32,204 nucleotides of DNA, taken from IMG/VR virus record IMGVR_UViG_3300048672_000763, positions 1 to 32,204 of that record, one strand, 5' to 3'. Of this stretch, positions 26,301 to 32,204 are shown piece by piece (within the stretch, counting starts at the first letter, position 1; each line of letters opens with the position of its first letter). Origin of the DNA: a virus. The translations under genes and the position numbers were made by a program. The notes under the pieces were generated by a model. The model did not search any database. It saw only the letters and a program-made list of their open reading frames with translations, and had not been told where the DNA came from.

Positions 26301-27348
26301 CACTGGATGGATTCCACTACCTCCGTTATCAGAAAGAATATCAGCGTTTGGCTATCATTCGGAGCCCCATCTACCCATACTATCACCAAAGCTACAATTG
26401 ACATTGACTAAAGATTGGGTTGATGGAGACTTTGTGGAAATATACGTAAATGGCAAATTTATTAACAATACCACGATATCCAAAGTTGGGGATTATTTTG
26501 AAGCACAAGATAAATTATTATCCCCATTGTATCCAAAAGATATGATTGAGATCGTTAGGGCCTCCGTGCCAGATTTAGGCGATCCCACCACAAGTGATGA
26601 TGGAACACGAACCGCGTGGACTTGGACTGACTACAAATTCAACACAAGATTATCTGTGGATCCCGTTTCCGGAATCCCATTCAATCGGTATTACTTCTGG
26701 GTCGTGAATGATCTAACTGACGTGGATGTTGTGTCTATTATAGATAGCACAAATTTGATATATCCGTATTATTTCGCACAAATCCCAAGTAGTGGACAAC
26801 ACCACTGGAATAATATGGCAATAATGCGGAACGTCCCCAGCAATCAAGAATTATCGTATAAATTCAACCACGCCCAATCGAGATCGATCCATGCGTTTGA
26901 TTCTAAATATGTGGAATGGGAAATGTTAAGTGCAAAACAAGATCACCATATACCCAAACGCTTGTGGGATATGCTAACGGAATCTATCATAGGCAAGCAG
27001 TTGATAACCAATAAGCCACTGCCGAGTCCTGCGTACGCGATAGAGGACAACATCCACCACAAGAATCATAGATTTGGCATAACTGACGGACGAATCATTA
27101 ACACAAAAGCTGATATTATCAGAATTATATCGATTCATTTGCCTACTATAGTAATATCTGGCACGTCAAATGAATTAATTCAACAAATGGATACTATATA
27201 CTACAGCGTGCCACATACCATAGTAAATGCTATCTGGTTTGATGTGGTACTGGATATGTTGAGTAAGAACAAAGAGGCAAAGGGGATACTAAAAACATCT
27301 TGGATTAAAGTTAATACCACACACAATTTATTAGGAGAAGAAATATAA
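17317..27348 (+). CDS. Giant virion structural protein (3343 residues), tail-associated
   Basis: By far the largest gene here, almost a third of the window, uninterrupted. The start (LLPSVNQ..., VDELLTRDSG, GIIGLHPTG, VEPTQHRQAYQLSP) and the block INLDKFINYKQYCW (about residue 125) match the pattern of very large structural proteins of marine T4-like phages. No enzyme domain, signal peptide or coiled coil is evident; it is beta-rich. Two internal repeat families are visible: W-x-D-T/S-x-N-x-x-Y-x-W-N-G-x-x-W modules around 249, 361, 451, 984, 1028, 1323, 1354, 2485 and 2722, and F/L-x-T-x3-LP-x(5-7)-YY modules around 1911, 2103, 2825 and 2908. Its stop overlaps the next ATG. Likely a baseplate or tail-periphery component. 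Confidence 0.9.
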   Translation: MSNPANVSNFHISQLLPSVNQSEVNTTLLHSTVDELLTRDSGHTISGIIGLHPTGSQFVEPTQHRQAYQLSPVIFNAHHTIPDNIHTWSDFGSQLQLQGVDLDRMDSWGKCTGINWNPPINLDKFINYKQYCWTAPTVPHYVTIENPCVLSNSRVSGYDILIQTGGFVVFSSDVSFSTNIIRVPGNILGQGVVGDEIYITTAVPLSLRNTTWVVRGITYNSGTDITEITTDPLLYNNVVPPSSPIVGDWYYDTILGVREYTINGWELVNLNSFQLQLAFAPQFNIVDADVESNAFIVSGDVSNIFELDFKFLTSGSVVTPSIWTVVSSAYDATSNTTKAIVVEPIFNVSPTPIVTTIVGKLWVDSNTHKRYRWNGTAWVTIGAVVATTSLSIMRSLLSNLSSQLCGNTVGFDEFGFDDSQIGWNSSLMTQITFDTLLDWQAVNTETQLALWYSPLTDTLYQFNDPIHQDPLDILYAPVWVPLVSNFSSLLVLLTGDNTMDGDLIPSIKSQWSEYNAWTPISSVNRISSMPQAALPIIEYDSNVELATWVEYKYKWKYRASHTHSFADVDIQPSRIELEPILHYVLDGNVLYLYNNVLNYGLGAHHAPRNVDYSDYYQPGSTLTTLDTSGLYTQYGVASSVYRLATISDPVGIAPVSAGDVAWVTVVVLTSTPVAFPMFGSGMIVPAITSAGDNWIGYQYHWVLSDTTTVPTSTTPKHPIITSPYVIDDVSGNVAYTGFTPQVDRISYNSNSQELAVSIAMASMSGSVDIDLVPLLRYSNIANTTFAISGYEVAVYKNDNLMRDTEYTIRTTTTAIPEFVTTTGQVTLPIAVNANCIIGITIISNIQAGDIIRIEVGDQAITATGRLIVPVRTIESDTVFEAAVIANTQPVMVSLVQKKEVQQHMLNPHQHPIFNLYDLVNNSVASTGTIFDYIEDPVLPVELNSLLRIPTLSPTSDYKFIERLHDGNKLIGYRDVNKVADGDMWYSPKLNQSFAWSGVTWLPFIVSTHKSKIITSVSPPNAPNLDDLWVHPSTLNVKAWNGVLWVAYVTTIVKSNFDPSMRSAWRGSAQYIPTRVNSNREVSPTGDWEVLQPWMFNIRNESRDSITWSNSYDHFNSIITQQTSIPGLVSGGVFSKAVSEYALGRGGITKVHDNGFALIASAVADTVTSPINILSFASTQTQELLSDLYWTALRKFPTLLSTTYTTQNNISVILTDIQNRNGHLNSSTNTISNWFPSAAAFGLTSPTKPYVVIDQDIGYITHHDGHRSTITIPLAEKLKIAKSITSATINNVAIGRMYSAEPPATIAHYSALLSSPNITNGRFWYTTTNNTLYKSELYSISSGVPITPTSIGNVHVDTDTYFAYVYNGVSWILQPDGFRVIWRKVDLLHELCAIVSEIEHQLYTKAIAVPVKHISNGVVVTPADVDTHNSLLLTQFLKHAKLKGASDVEFVNNKYQLSDPNTWNYNHSTPTIPPYVTATNMKTGYWKSLYEKWYNTPYPHLEPWKLQGYSDMPDWWMSEYYDTTRARSWIQSHSTNVGMWTNIRGGVVPVGRTYPDGSVSTGNSLVDGQSIQSYQYVSVNISDVTIGQFRPDALLPPYFNTSSLSPADALIVRSVFSDYSEITSPNSDYVFLDNGPMEWDWRHSESFVYDTLIALYLMQPIRVLFNGWGLDIDYVDGVPVEVATANLITPNTTWVNKSGEYLPGFSQWYLLYIQKLNRTVDVFLSSWRDWESVLAYQTNSLIDAKATRIPNDSTAIRDVVLSRTHTTDIFDFTAVNVELVVIPSARIRASSNDKWVFGVKLAGNSDTIKFHGVHSYQFTTDNGYCTILKCAVVESPSSTSVIIKGDVRSWFRIGEGVIQESDIATVTANIASTHFDYLLDVTKIVLSTPVISNIKYIKPSNVTVPWATGTMVVLSTSDVSLPHPLAAHTPYYVIIDANVVDGKIKLAETFNESMEGISIDLTLPKEYNITISEVKTSFTPLANSPTGPIWYHYVPNELITHEYPNMFTIKGMQRLIDVVDGISNYQASQGITTSTTYSLPADPSTGRAASWEVETERFISWALTIRNLNITAVDNYACQFHPLDSTLTFTSMPLTFDNGQAIQFNTTGVLPSTLTSGTKYYLHNTTNGIRVSVSPIEADIGMYVGLPDIGSGQHTLHKFTRHIDKPEFVLNPFRNGIVVKTPKWISNITESPYGDIFSDSIITDQYNRPLRNRDIMVYRYPDHCVIKIRPNIMNNVERFYSNDPYHFIHLSAGKLFASSFEHVVLFNRDSRGRLIYDSIIGAYRPFLHYETYTIASSIDGSSGGYYNHNYTLERNIEGTVDDFTNSYDTYHTPNPFVDKARELIGHNIDPYYKTQMGVSFFRGFIANKGSTVPLIAHNNSLNWNVSIDEVWAVPVTTFGHGNTTEYTTISGVSKSTNNKQLFFIDDITKPIFNLVKSEVDVVDIVELSTNAEPIIPVGKLLPMDITHHLKIWVGPQAPTTPDVHEWYDTDNRIRYTKSRNEWVPVASTQVFRDSTHLYFTHSVSDDVIVSVTPVPVDIIEYAISFGVDDRIILEGELTNAIVTPSPVTVVILGEELVGTILTSTFDISTQRTTLTHDIPVVLSAGIIRAVTNTPAIAESQLLTNNVDYTKLNNEVVKIPYINAIGILEMWLVNPSTDINTPILAVDAKRPNDTRYTIPMWHPAIGMHHYSATIGAPLRTSTDPAEYGIDGFVGWSTEFVGKIWVNTTTESYVPYYDPTIYHTVTERINNWGKLRENASPSVLKWIESPVHPSVWDRYVASRTGVGGIALQESYIGTRVIISGLIDYTNSTIAFLTDSVLSEDVIVFDSTSNIPSPLEANIQYTTDTNIDGSISLLDSISSIAFDQPAFDVTVKSIKVGEIATDLTSFGDKVKYVLTTTGSVVDGDIVEFTTTELLPDGIEGRVRYHINLISVAGGITTFSIRSTVLTDVILAPAKLDTVASAIRGRDIYISSIGSGVLTANVLFRSTRLAHAFGTRTGWIPLPPLSERISAFGYHSEPHLPILSPKLQLTLTKDWVDGDFVEIYVNGKFINNTTISKVGDYFEAQDKLLSPLYPKDMIEIVRASVPDLGDPTTSDDGTRTAWTWTDYKFNTRLSVDPVSGIPFNRYYFWVVNDLTDVDVVSIIDSTNLIYPYYFAQIPSSGQHHWNNMAIMRNVPSNQELSYKFNHAQSRSIHAFDSKYVEWEMLSAKQDHHIPKRLWDMLTESIIGKQLITNKPLPSPAYAIEDNIHHKNHRFGITDGRIINTKADIIRIISIHLPTIVISGTSNELIQQMDTIYYSVPHTIVNAIWFDVVLDMLSKNKEAKGILKTSWIKVNTTHNLLGEEI

Positions 27349-28682
27349 TGTCACAAATACACCACACAGTACTACCAACATCAGTACCAGCAGATGGTCC
27401 CTTTACAGTCGCATACACTGAAACTGTTGATGACCAAGAGTTTCGCAAACAACAGGGAACGCCTAGGTCACTAGATCAGCAGTTGCTTGATGTGTCCGAG
27501 TTAGTACACCATACAAAACCATACCGCACTAAAGTATTGGATACTACTCCAACGATCGTGCCACCTACCGAAACTCCTTTAGTGAAAGTAACTGCACATT
27601 GGGATATTGTTGACGTCACGACTAACACTGCAATTTTACATATAGATAATGCGGTTCATGTGCAAAATTTAGCTAGAATCCTAGCGAGAGGGCTAGCACA
27701 TGAATACAACGGACAAATATCTCGGATTGCATTTGGAGACGGTGGGTCAGTTCGAGGGACTACCGGTGAGGTAATTAAACCCAATAATGCGGGAACATCC
27801 ACTTGGGATAGTAGAATTCATCATGAGATATTTTCTAAAATAGTTGATGGCGGATTGGATGTGCTGAACCCCGACTTGGGGAAGGATTTGGGGTCGGCTG
27901 ATACTAATACTCTAGCTCGAATAGGAGGCACATCATTTCCGGGTTCGGATCCTACTACAATATTACACTTGAGTGGTCCTGGTGTTCGTAGTGTTGAGTT
28001 GGATGGTGCTGCTGGTATATCAATAACTGCGTATATTAATGCAGATGAGCCAACTACTGGCGTCCCATTAACAATTAATGAGATCGGATTATACTCAGCT
28101 GGTACTCAAGCAATAGCCACAAATGGATACCAACGAATTTTTGTCAATAATAGACGAGCAACAGATAATACATCATTAAATAAAGGAACCCAATATTCAT
28201 TTAATATATCAGTGGATGGCGGTGCTCCTCAAACGATAACATTTACTATTCCAGGAACGGGATCTATCACATTTGGTGAGTTGTGCGAATATGTTAATTC
28301 TAGAAACAATGGGAATGGGTTAATAGCTGGAGCTAAGATGATTATAACAAGCGCGGTTACTACATATCCTTCGATTATAGGAGAAGATACTGGTGGATTT
28401 TTGGTAGTGGTAAGCAAATCAACAGGCGCTCGATCTTCGATTGTGCTATCCAATGGTACTTGGATTCCAAACAATACTCCAACGTTTATATCTCAAGTAT
28501 TGTTCGGATCATCGTTGACTTCGGCTGTGACTGGGCAACCAGCTGGTATGGCAAATGCGGTAGCTAATGCTACTAATGAACGAGAACGGTTGTTATCCCA
28601 CGTAACATTTGCTCCAATAACAAAACCAGTAGGAGCTAATTGGAAATTTGTATACACATTGAGATTAACTATATCACAATAA
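27348..28682 (+). CDS. Virion structural protein, partner of the giant tail protein
   Basis: A 444-residue protein starting in a TAATG overlap with the giant gene and having an AGGAGAAG site. Visible landmarks are QISRIAFGDGGSV (about residues 124-136) and the C-terminal ERLLSHVTFAPITKP followed by YTLRLTIS. These fit tail proteins of marine T4-like phages with FGxGG near the front and LLTHVxFxPV near the end. Residues 270-380 (from NNRRATDNTS on) look like an inserted beta domain. It is the last gene before the bidirectional terminator. Role probably in the baseplate or fibre attachment; not assigned more closely. Confidence 0.8.
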   Translation: MSQIHHTVLPTSVPADGPFTVAYTETVDDQEFRKQQGTPRSLDQQLLDVSELVHHTKPYRTKVLDTTPTIVPPTETPLVKVTAHWDIVDVTTNTAILHIDNAVHVQNLARILARGLAHEYNGQISRIAFGDGGSVRGTTGEVIKPNNAGTSTWDSRIHHEIFSKIVDGGLDVLNPDLGKDLGSADTNTLARIGGTSFPGSDPTTILHLSGPGVRSVELDGAAGISITAYINADEPTTGVPLTINEIGLYSAGTQAIATNGYQRIFVNNRRATDNTSLNKGTQYSFNISVDGGAPQTITFTIPGTGSITFGELCEYVNSRNNGNGLIAGAKMIITSAVTTYPSIIGEDTGGFLVVVSKSTGARSSIVLSNGTWIPNNTPTFISQVLFGSSLTSAVTGQPAGMANAVANATNERERLLSHVTFAPITKPVGANWKFVYTLRLTISQ

Positions 28683-28708
28683 AAAAAGGGCGATTACTCG
28701 CCCTTTTT
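28681..28708. terminator. Bidirectional intrinsic terminator between convergent genes
   Basis: GGGCGA-TTAC-TCGCCC (28688-28703) has A7 on its left (28681-28687) and T5 on its right (28704-28708), so it works for both strands. It lies exactly between the plus-strand tail gene (stop 28680-28682) and the end of the minus-strand fibre gene at 28713. Confidence 0.92.
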
Positions 28709-28712
28709 CGTT

Positions 28713-30950
28713 TTAATAATCCGATATACTTGGTGGTGGAACTACCAAGGGAATAACCGCATGCTTGATGTTTGCTGACCAAGACCCAAACATCGTGACG
28801 GGGTCAAAATCCCAAAACATTGGGCAACCTGATATCTGCCCTATAGTGTCAGCACCCCACACATACATTCTATTATCAGCAGATACTGCAATAAATGTTT
28901 TAACCCTGCCACCGTGCATGTCATTTGCTACAGTTGATGCATCCTGATCGGTATCCATCATCCATCCTAATAGTTTTGTATTTGCATTAAACGGGATCTT
29001 AATTCTCTGGAATGTGGGGACTATAGTACGAGCCCCAGTCCCATCTTCACAATAATCACTACCATATCCAGCCATAACTAGTGAGTTTGCTGAAATCATA
29101 TTAAGCACTCCAGTAGTCTTGAGGATCGTTTGGGTTTCCCATCCATAATTAGTTGTTGTTAGCCCATCTGATAAAATTGAATCAACTGCGGTGGTACTAC
29201 CAAACACGTGTATTAGTTGAGGAGTTCTATATAACTGATGATCGATTCCATGCAATGGGAAGCTGAAAGCGGGTATCGGTGCTAATGTTATTGGCGTTAC
29301 CACGGTACCTAGATTGTGATTTATATTATCCCCCCATCCATAAAGCTGTCCGCTATTAGTTAAAGCAAGCACCTGACACGAATAACCACCCTGAATAGCA
29401 CATTGTTTTAGGTCGGTTGATCCAGGCCATACGACGGTATGTGGGGATTTTACCGTGGCAGTATCGCTATTATCGTCGTTTCCAATTTGACCAAACGTAT
29501 TTGCCCCACTCAATCGGAATGTGGTAATACCTGCAGAGGTCTTCCTTAACATACCCACGGTAACATCAAACCTACTATACACGGAGGATGGAGACTCAAT
29601 CCGTCTGTATGCTCTACCAGTCCCTGAAATGTGCATACTAACCACATCACCTGCCGCAATACCTCCCCACGAACTCGTGACATCAATAAAAGTATGAACG
29701 TCCATCGTATCTCCAATACCTAATTGCCCACCCTTACCATATCCGATGGCATAATTGAATGATGACAGTCCAGCTTGACTACCAGCAAATGTAGTAGGTT
29801 CTAGAGCAGAGTTGAAAGCCGTTCCGGCATCGTTACTACTATATCCATTAAATCCACACGCGTATATTAAAATACCCCCACTAGTTAGTTTAGTAGCAAA
29901 GGTACATCCTTGTGATCCTCCCAACGGAAACAAATCAAGCACGTCTTGCCCCAGAGACGTCACTCGACAAAAACGATGGCGATCATCCCAATTGACTCCT
30001 CCACTAGTACCACCTGACATATCATTAGAGACACCAACTCCTAACGCCCCGTGACGATTAAACCCGGCTGCGTATATCCAATTGTCTGTACCTTTCACAA
30101 ACAATCTAGCCCCAGTGGCAGAGTATTGCATTGGTGTAATGTTGCGGTATACTTTGGCTACGTTTTTCATTATTAGTGTTGGAGTAGTTCGAGCTTCGGT
30201 TCCCAGTGGGCCAGATGCAGCAACGACCGATGGGTCGCCCCCAATTTCTCCTGCGCCGTTATTTCCCCACGCCCATAACTCGTTGTTGGCTGTGAGCACC
30301 ACCACACTACCGTGCCCAACTTCCACAACATCCACGACTGGTGATGTAGTTTGTAGACTAAATGCGAACCAGTTATTTAATATACCCGCGCCCAGAGATG
30401 CCATAGCAGGATATCCATTGCCGGTGACGGAAGTACTACTTGGTGAGTGGGCCATGTATAATTGTCCTTTGTATACAATCATTATAGCTCCAGTAAGTCC
30501 TCTGGAAATATACGTAATATCTTGTCCAAGTGATGCAGTCTGCTGTGCAGCATCAATCGCTAATTGCACGGTAGCTACAGCATTAATGGGACCTGTGAGG
30601 GTTGGCTGATTTGTCAATGTTGGTGTGCCAGTAAACAACGGACTATCTAGTGGGGCAGCAGTCGGAATGTCAGCTACTGTTAGGGTCAAATTGCCAGTTA
30701 ACACATCGCCATGGAGGTTATTAATAGATACGATGACCCCTAACTCTTCTGGTTTCACCGAGCCATGTTTCCCGTTAACGGAGTTTACAGCAAAGGTTCC
30801 ACCTGTAATCGCTGTCATTTGACCCTTCAATGTGGTGATATCGGTTCCATTTGCGTCGATTGCAAATCGAAGGTTTGTGAAGTTTTTATCCACTTCAGTA
30901 TTAGTAAGAGGATGGGTTAAGTCTTGTCGTAAAAATAGATCAATTGCCAT
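28713..30950 (-). CDS. Tail fibre with RCC1-type beta-propeller
   Basis: A 745-residue fibre protein. The N-terminus (DLFLRQDLTHPLTNTEVDKNF) is the usual phage fibre attachment pattern, followed by a PLDSPLFTGTPTL repeat-like stem (about 100-120). From about 225 to 710 at least six or seven RCC1-like blades appear: WAWGNNGAGEIGG, YAAGFNRHGALGVG, IGYGKGGQLGIGD, SGANTFGQIGN, YGWGDN, MAGYGSD and VWGADTIGQISG. The propeller probably binds a host surface receptor. The start is the ATG nine bases after GTGGAG; a GTG five codons earlier overlaps that site and is rejected. It is transcribed from its own late-type box and ends at the shared terminator. Confidence 0.9.
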   Translation of the reverse strand: MAIDLFLRQDLTHPLTNTEVDKNFTNLRFAIDANGTDITTLKGQMTAITGGTFAVNSVNGKHGSVKPEELGVIVSINNLHGDVLTGNLTLTVADIPTAAPLDSPLFTGTPTLTNQPTLTGPINAVATVQLAIDAAQQTASLGQDITYISRGLTGAIMIVYKGQLYMAHSPSSTSVTGNGYPAMASLGAGILNNWFAFSLQTTSPVVDVVEVGHGSVVVLTANNELWAWGNNGAGEIGGDPSVVAASGPLGTEARTTPTLIMKNVAKVYRNITPMQYSATGARLFVKGTDNWIYAAGFNRHGALGVGVSNDMSGGTSGGVNWDDRHRFCRVTSLGQDVLDLFPLGGSQGCTFATKLTSGGILIYACGFNGYSSNDAGTAFNSALEPTTFAGSQAGLSSFNYAIGYGKGGQLGIGDTMDVHTFIDVTSSWGGIAAGDVVSMHISGTGRAYRRIESPSSVYSRFDVTVGMLRKTSAGITTFRLSGANTFGQIGNDDNSDTATVKSPHTVVWPGSTDLKQCAIQGGYSCQVLALTNSGQLYGWGDNINHNLGTVVTPITLAPIPAFSFPLHGIDHQLYRTPQLIHVFGSTTAVDSILSDGLTTTNYGWETQTILKTTGVLNMISANSLVMAGYGSDYCEDGTGARTIVPTFQRIKIPFNANTKLLGWMMDTDQDASTVANDMHGGRVKTFIAVSADNRMYVWGADTIGQISGCPMFWDFDPVTMFGSWSANIKHAVIPLVVPPPSISDY

Positions 30951-30977
30951 TGAATGAGTCTCCACATATAATATGAT

Positions 30978-30985
30978 TATTTATG
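30978..30985 (-). promoter_or_regulatory. Late-promoter-like box for the tail fibre
   Basis: CATAAATA on the minus strand, ending 28 bases before the fibre ATG at 30950. Predicted start near 30972. One base differs from the T4 late consensus. Confidence 0.5.
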
Positions 30986-31026
30986 GAAGAGATATGAGAT
31001 ATCTTTAAAAGATTGTGTTTGATGTG

Positions 31027-31070
31027 ATAAGTTAAACGACAATGATTTTTACAATTGCCATTTAACTTAT
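31027..31070 (-). other. 17-bp stem-loop in minus-strand RNA between two late genes
   Basis: On the minus strand the arms 31070-31054 and 31043-31027 pair over 17 positions with a 10-base loop. Two of the pairs are G-U, which work only in minus-strand RNA; plus-strand RNA would have A-C mismatches there. That points to an RNA element made with the gene ending at 31083. No U-run follows, so it may protect or process the mRNA 3' end rather than terminate. Confidence 0.6.
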
Positions 31071-31082
31071 TAGTGATTTACA

Positions 31083-31943
31083 TTATTTCGTAATTTGCCA
31101 ATTGTCGTAAAAGACATTTAATAGCGGTTTTGATTGTCTTTCTTTCTTCATTAAGTACTTAATCACCGAATCTGGCAGATGCATAGTAATCGCATTCATG
31201 TAGGTGGTGTATCTAATACATGCTTGAGTGTATCCTTCTTCAGTCCCTTGAGATAGGTCTTGTAACAAGTCCTTCATAGCCTGAGCTACTGTTAGTGCAT
31301 GGGATGCTTGTGCATCATCTTTTCCCTGGTTGTATTCATACGCCAATTCGAAGTCTTCTATGGAAGCTTTCAACTCTCTAACCACAGCAGTAGGAACTTT
31401 GTGGGCATCGTGTTTGCCTACTGCATCAGCTGCATAATCAAAATCATTTGGTTGACTAGATGGAGCTTTGAATGAAATAACGCTTGGAATAGGAGGAGCA
31501 GTTGACTCAGTTACAGCATTGGGATCCTGTGGTGGATTTGGTGCAGATGAATCATCTCCCATTAATTCTGATTCATCTGGATCCACATCAGATGACTCAT
31601 CTGACATACCATCTGAATCATCTTCATCAGGAACAAATTCCCCATTATCATCAATTGAGTCCTCATCATCAGTTAAAGCGATATCCTTACTAGTATCAAT
31701 TCCAGTTACCATCTTATCATCCAACTTAGCATCAAACAACTCATCAAGTGGAATAACAGCGGCTCTATATGAGCCATGTTTCCACAATTTTGCCGCTGCT
31801 TTTTCTGCTGCTTCTGGTGTGTGATATACGGTAGCTTCTGATATCGGCACGTAGTCTGGATAATCGTACGATCCAGATGCGGTAAAGTAATAAGATTCAA
31901 CTCTATTTTTTGCGATTACGTAACCTTTTTTTGTAGTTGCCAT
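31083..31943 (-). CDS. Three-part protein with acidic linker, unknown function
   Basis: A 286-residue protein. Residues 1-70 form a small alpha/beta domain (KGYVIAKNRVESYYF, then YHTPEAAEKAAAKLW and YRAAVIPL). Residues 80-150 are a very acidic Asp, Glu and Ser-rich linker, probably disordered. Residues 165-286 are a helical domain ending in NVFYDNWQI. No catalytic motif is evident. It has an exact T4-type late box in a hairpin upstream, so it is expected late. A virion or assembly role is likely but unnamed. Confidence 0.75.
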   Translation of the reverse strand: MATTKKGYVIAKNRVESYYFTASGSYDYPDYVPISEATVYHTPEAAEKAAAKLWKHGSYRAAVIPLDELFDAKLDDKMVTGIDTSKDIALTDDEDSIDDNGEFVPDEDDSDGMSDESSDVDPDESELMGDDSSAPNPPQDPNAVTESTAPPIPSVISFKAPSSQPNDFDYAADAVGKHDAHKVPTAVVRELKASIEDFELAYEYNQGKDDAQASHALTVAQAMKDLLQDLSQGTEEGYTQACIRYTTYMNAITMHLPDSVIKYLMKKERQSKPLLNVFYDNWQITK

Positions 31944-31962
31944 AATATTTTTAATCTCAATA

Positions 31963-31995
31963 ACATCTCAGTATTTATACGGAAATATGAGATGT
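31963..31995 (-). promoter_or_regulatory. Hairpin enclosing an exact late-promoter box, before the gene ending at 31943
   Basis: On the minus strand ACATCTCA and TATTT (31995-31983) pair with AAATA and TGAGATGT (31976-31963) with one bulged base and a 6-base loop. TATAAATA (31979-31972) lies in the loop and 3' arm. T4 geometry puts the start near 31966, inside the 3' arm, so late RNA cannot form the hairpin while read-through RNA can. Confidence 0.6.
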
Positions 31996-32001
31996 ACAGA
32001 T

Positions 32002-32041
32002 AAAAAGAAACCCCCAATGGGTTGCTATGCCATTGGGGGTT
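32002..32041 (-). terminator. Intrinsic terminator, minus strand
   Basis: A perfect 12-bp stem (32009-32020 with 32030-32041, core CCCCCAATGG) and a 9-base loop, followed on the minus strand by TCTTTTTA. It ends transcription of the partial gene at 32064 and leaves the next gene to its own late box. Confidence 0.85.
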
Positions 32042-32063
32042 GTTAGTTACTAGATATATAGTA

Positions 32064-32204
32064 TTATTTTTTAAGATTAGCCAATCGCTCAGCAGCTGAC
32101 AACTTGGGAGTTGGTTCATCCACCATGAACGCGTCCACTGCACTGGATCCCTTCGCTGGTGTTAGTTGCTTAGCTTTTAGTTCCAGCGCCCTGTTTTCGA
32201 CTTT
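32064..32204 (-). CDS. C-terminal fragment of an unknown protein (5' end outside window)
   Basis: The frame is open from the window edge to a TAA at 32066-32064, giving 46 residues. They are rich in Lys, Ala, Leu and Glu, with an ending LSAAERLANLKK that is helical. A strong terminator follows within 25 bases, which supports a real gene end. Too short to assign. Confidence 0.7.
   Translation of the reverse strand, partial: KVENRALELKAKQLTPAKGSSAVDAFMVDEPTPKLSAAERLANLKK

Noticed and set aside
30082-30609. Plus-strand frame of 175 codons within the tail fibre region
   Set aside because: Antisense to clear RCC1 blades; low-complexity Pro and Ser composition typical of a shadow frame.
1-32204. 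tRNA genes, CRISPR arrays, IS elements, introns or inteins
   Set aside because: I looked for cloverleaf-like stretches, regularly spaced repeats, transposase motifs and interruptions in polymerase or nrd genes and saw none.

Overview
The window is a gene-dense, AT-rich piece of the genome of a large T4-related tailed phage (myovirus). It carries T4-type nucleotide and replication genes: class I ribonucleotide reductase, a gp41-like helicase, a family B DNA polymerase, a probable gp45-like sliding clamp, an RNase H/FEN-type 5' nuclease and a DsbA-like protein. These are interleaved with virion genes of the kind I recall from marine T4-like phages (cyano- and pelagiphages): a PAAR spike tip, a 3343-residue structural protein, a linked tail protein and an RCC1-propeller tail fibre. 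An RlpA-like secreted protein suggests a Gram-negative host. No rRNA, tRNA, integrase, IS element or CRISPR array was seen. Several recognisable T4-like genes (primase, clamp loader, capsid, portal, terminase) must lie outside the window.

Layout. 1-2800, minus strand: nrdA then nrdB, with nrdB cut by the window edge. 2801-2990: a divergent control region. 2991-5266, plus strand: a small protein, the helicase and two small proteins. 5325-8014: an acidic coiled-coil protein, a short coiled-coil protein, a retropepsin-like protease and a protein with the 2OG-oxygenase fold. 8129-9141: RlpA-like protein, a small unknown and the DsbA-like protein. 9171-14657: polymerase, DUF488-like protein, clamp, a small unknown and the 5' nuclease. 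14661-16139: helical protein, PAAR tip and a small virion-region protein. 16208-17263: a free-standing endonuclease-like gene. 17317-28682: the giant structural protein and its overlapping partner. A bidirectional terminator follows, then minus-strand genes to the end: tail fibre, an acidic-linker protein and a gene fragment.

Regulation. Two promoter classes can be read. Sigma70-like promoters precede nrdA, the helicase and small early-type genes. T4-late-like boxes (core TAAATA, two exact TATAAATA) lie about 25-35 bases before six genes, mostly structural. Four of these six boxes sit inside inverted repeats, placed so that a transcript starting at the box would lack the 5' arm of the hairpin, while read-through RNA would fold. 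A fifth hairpin covers the ribosome binding site of the endonuclease gene. This resembles the hairpin and late-promoter control known for T4 I-TevI, but appears here at several virion genes. It is the most interesting signal in the window. Others are a shared 23-bp operator-like element at two early regions, a perfect CRP-type site before rlpA, and a pair of intergenic elements with a common 12-mer inside stems of different sequence.
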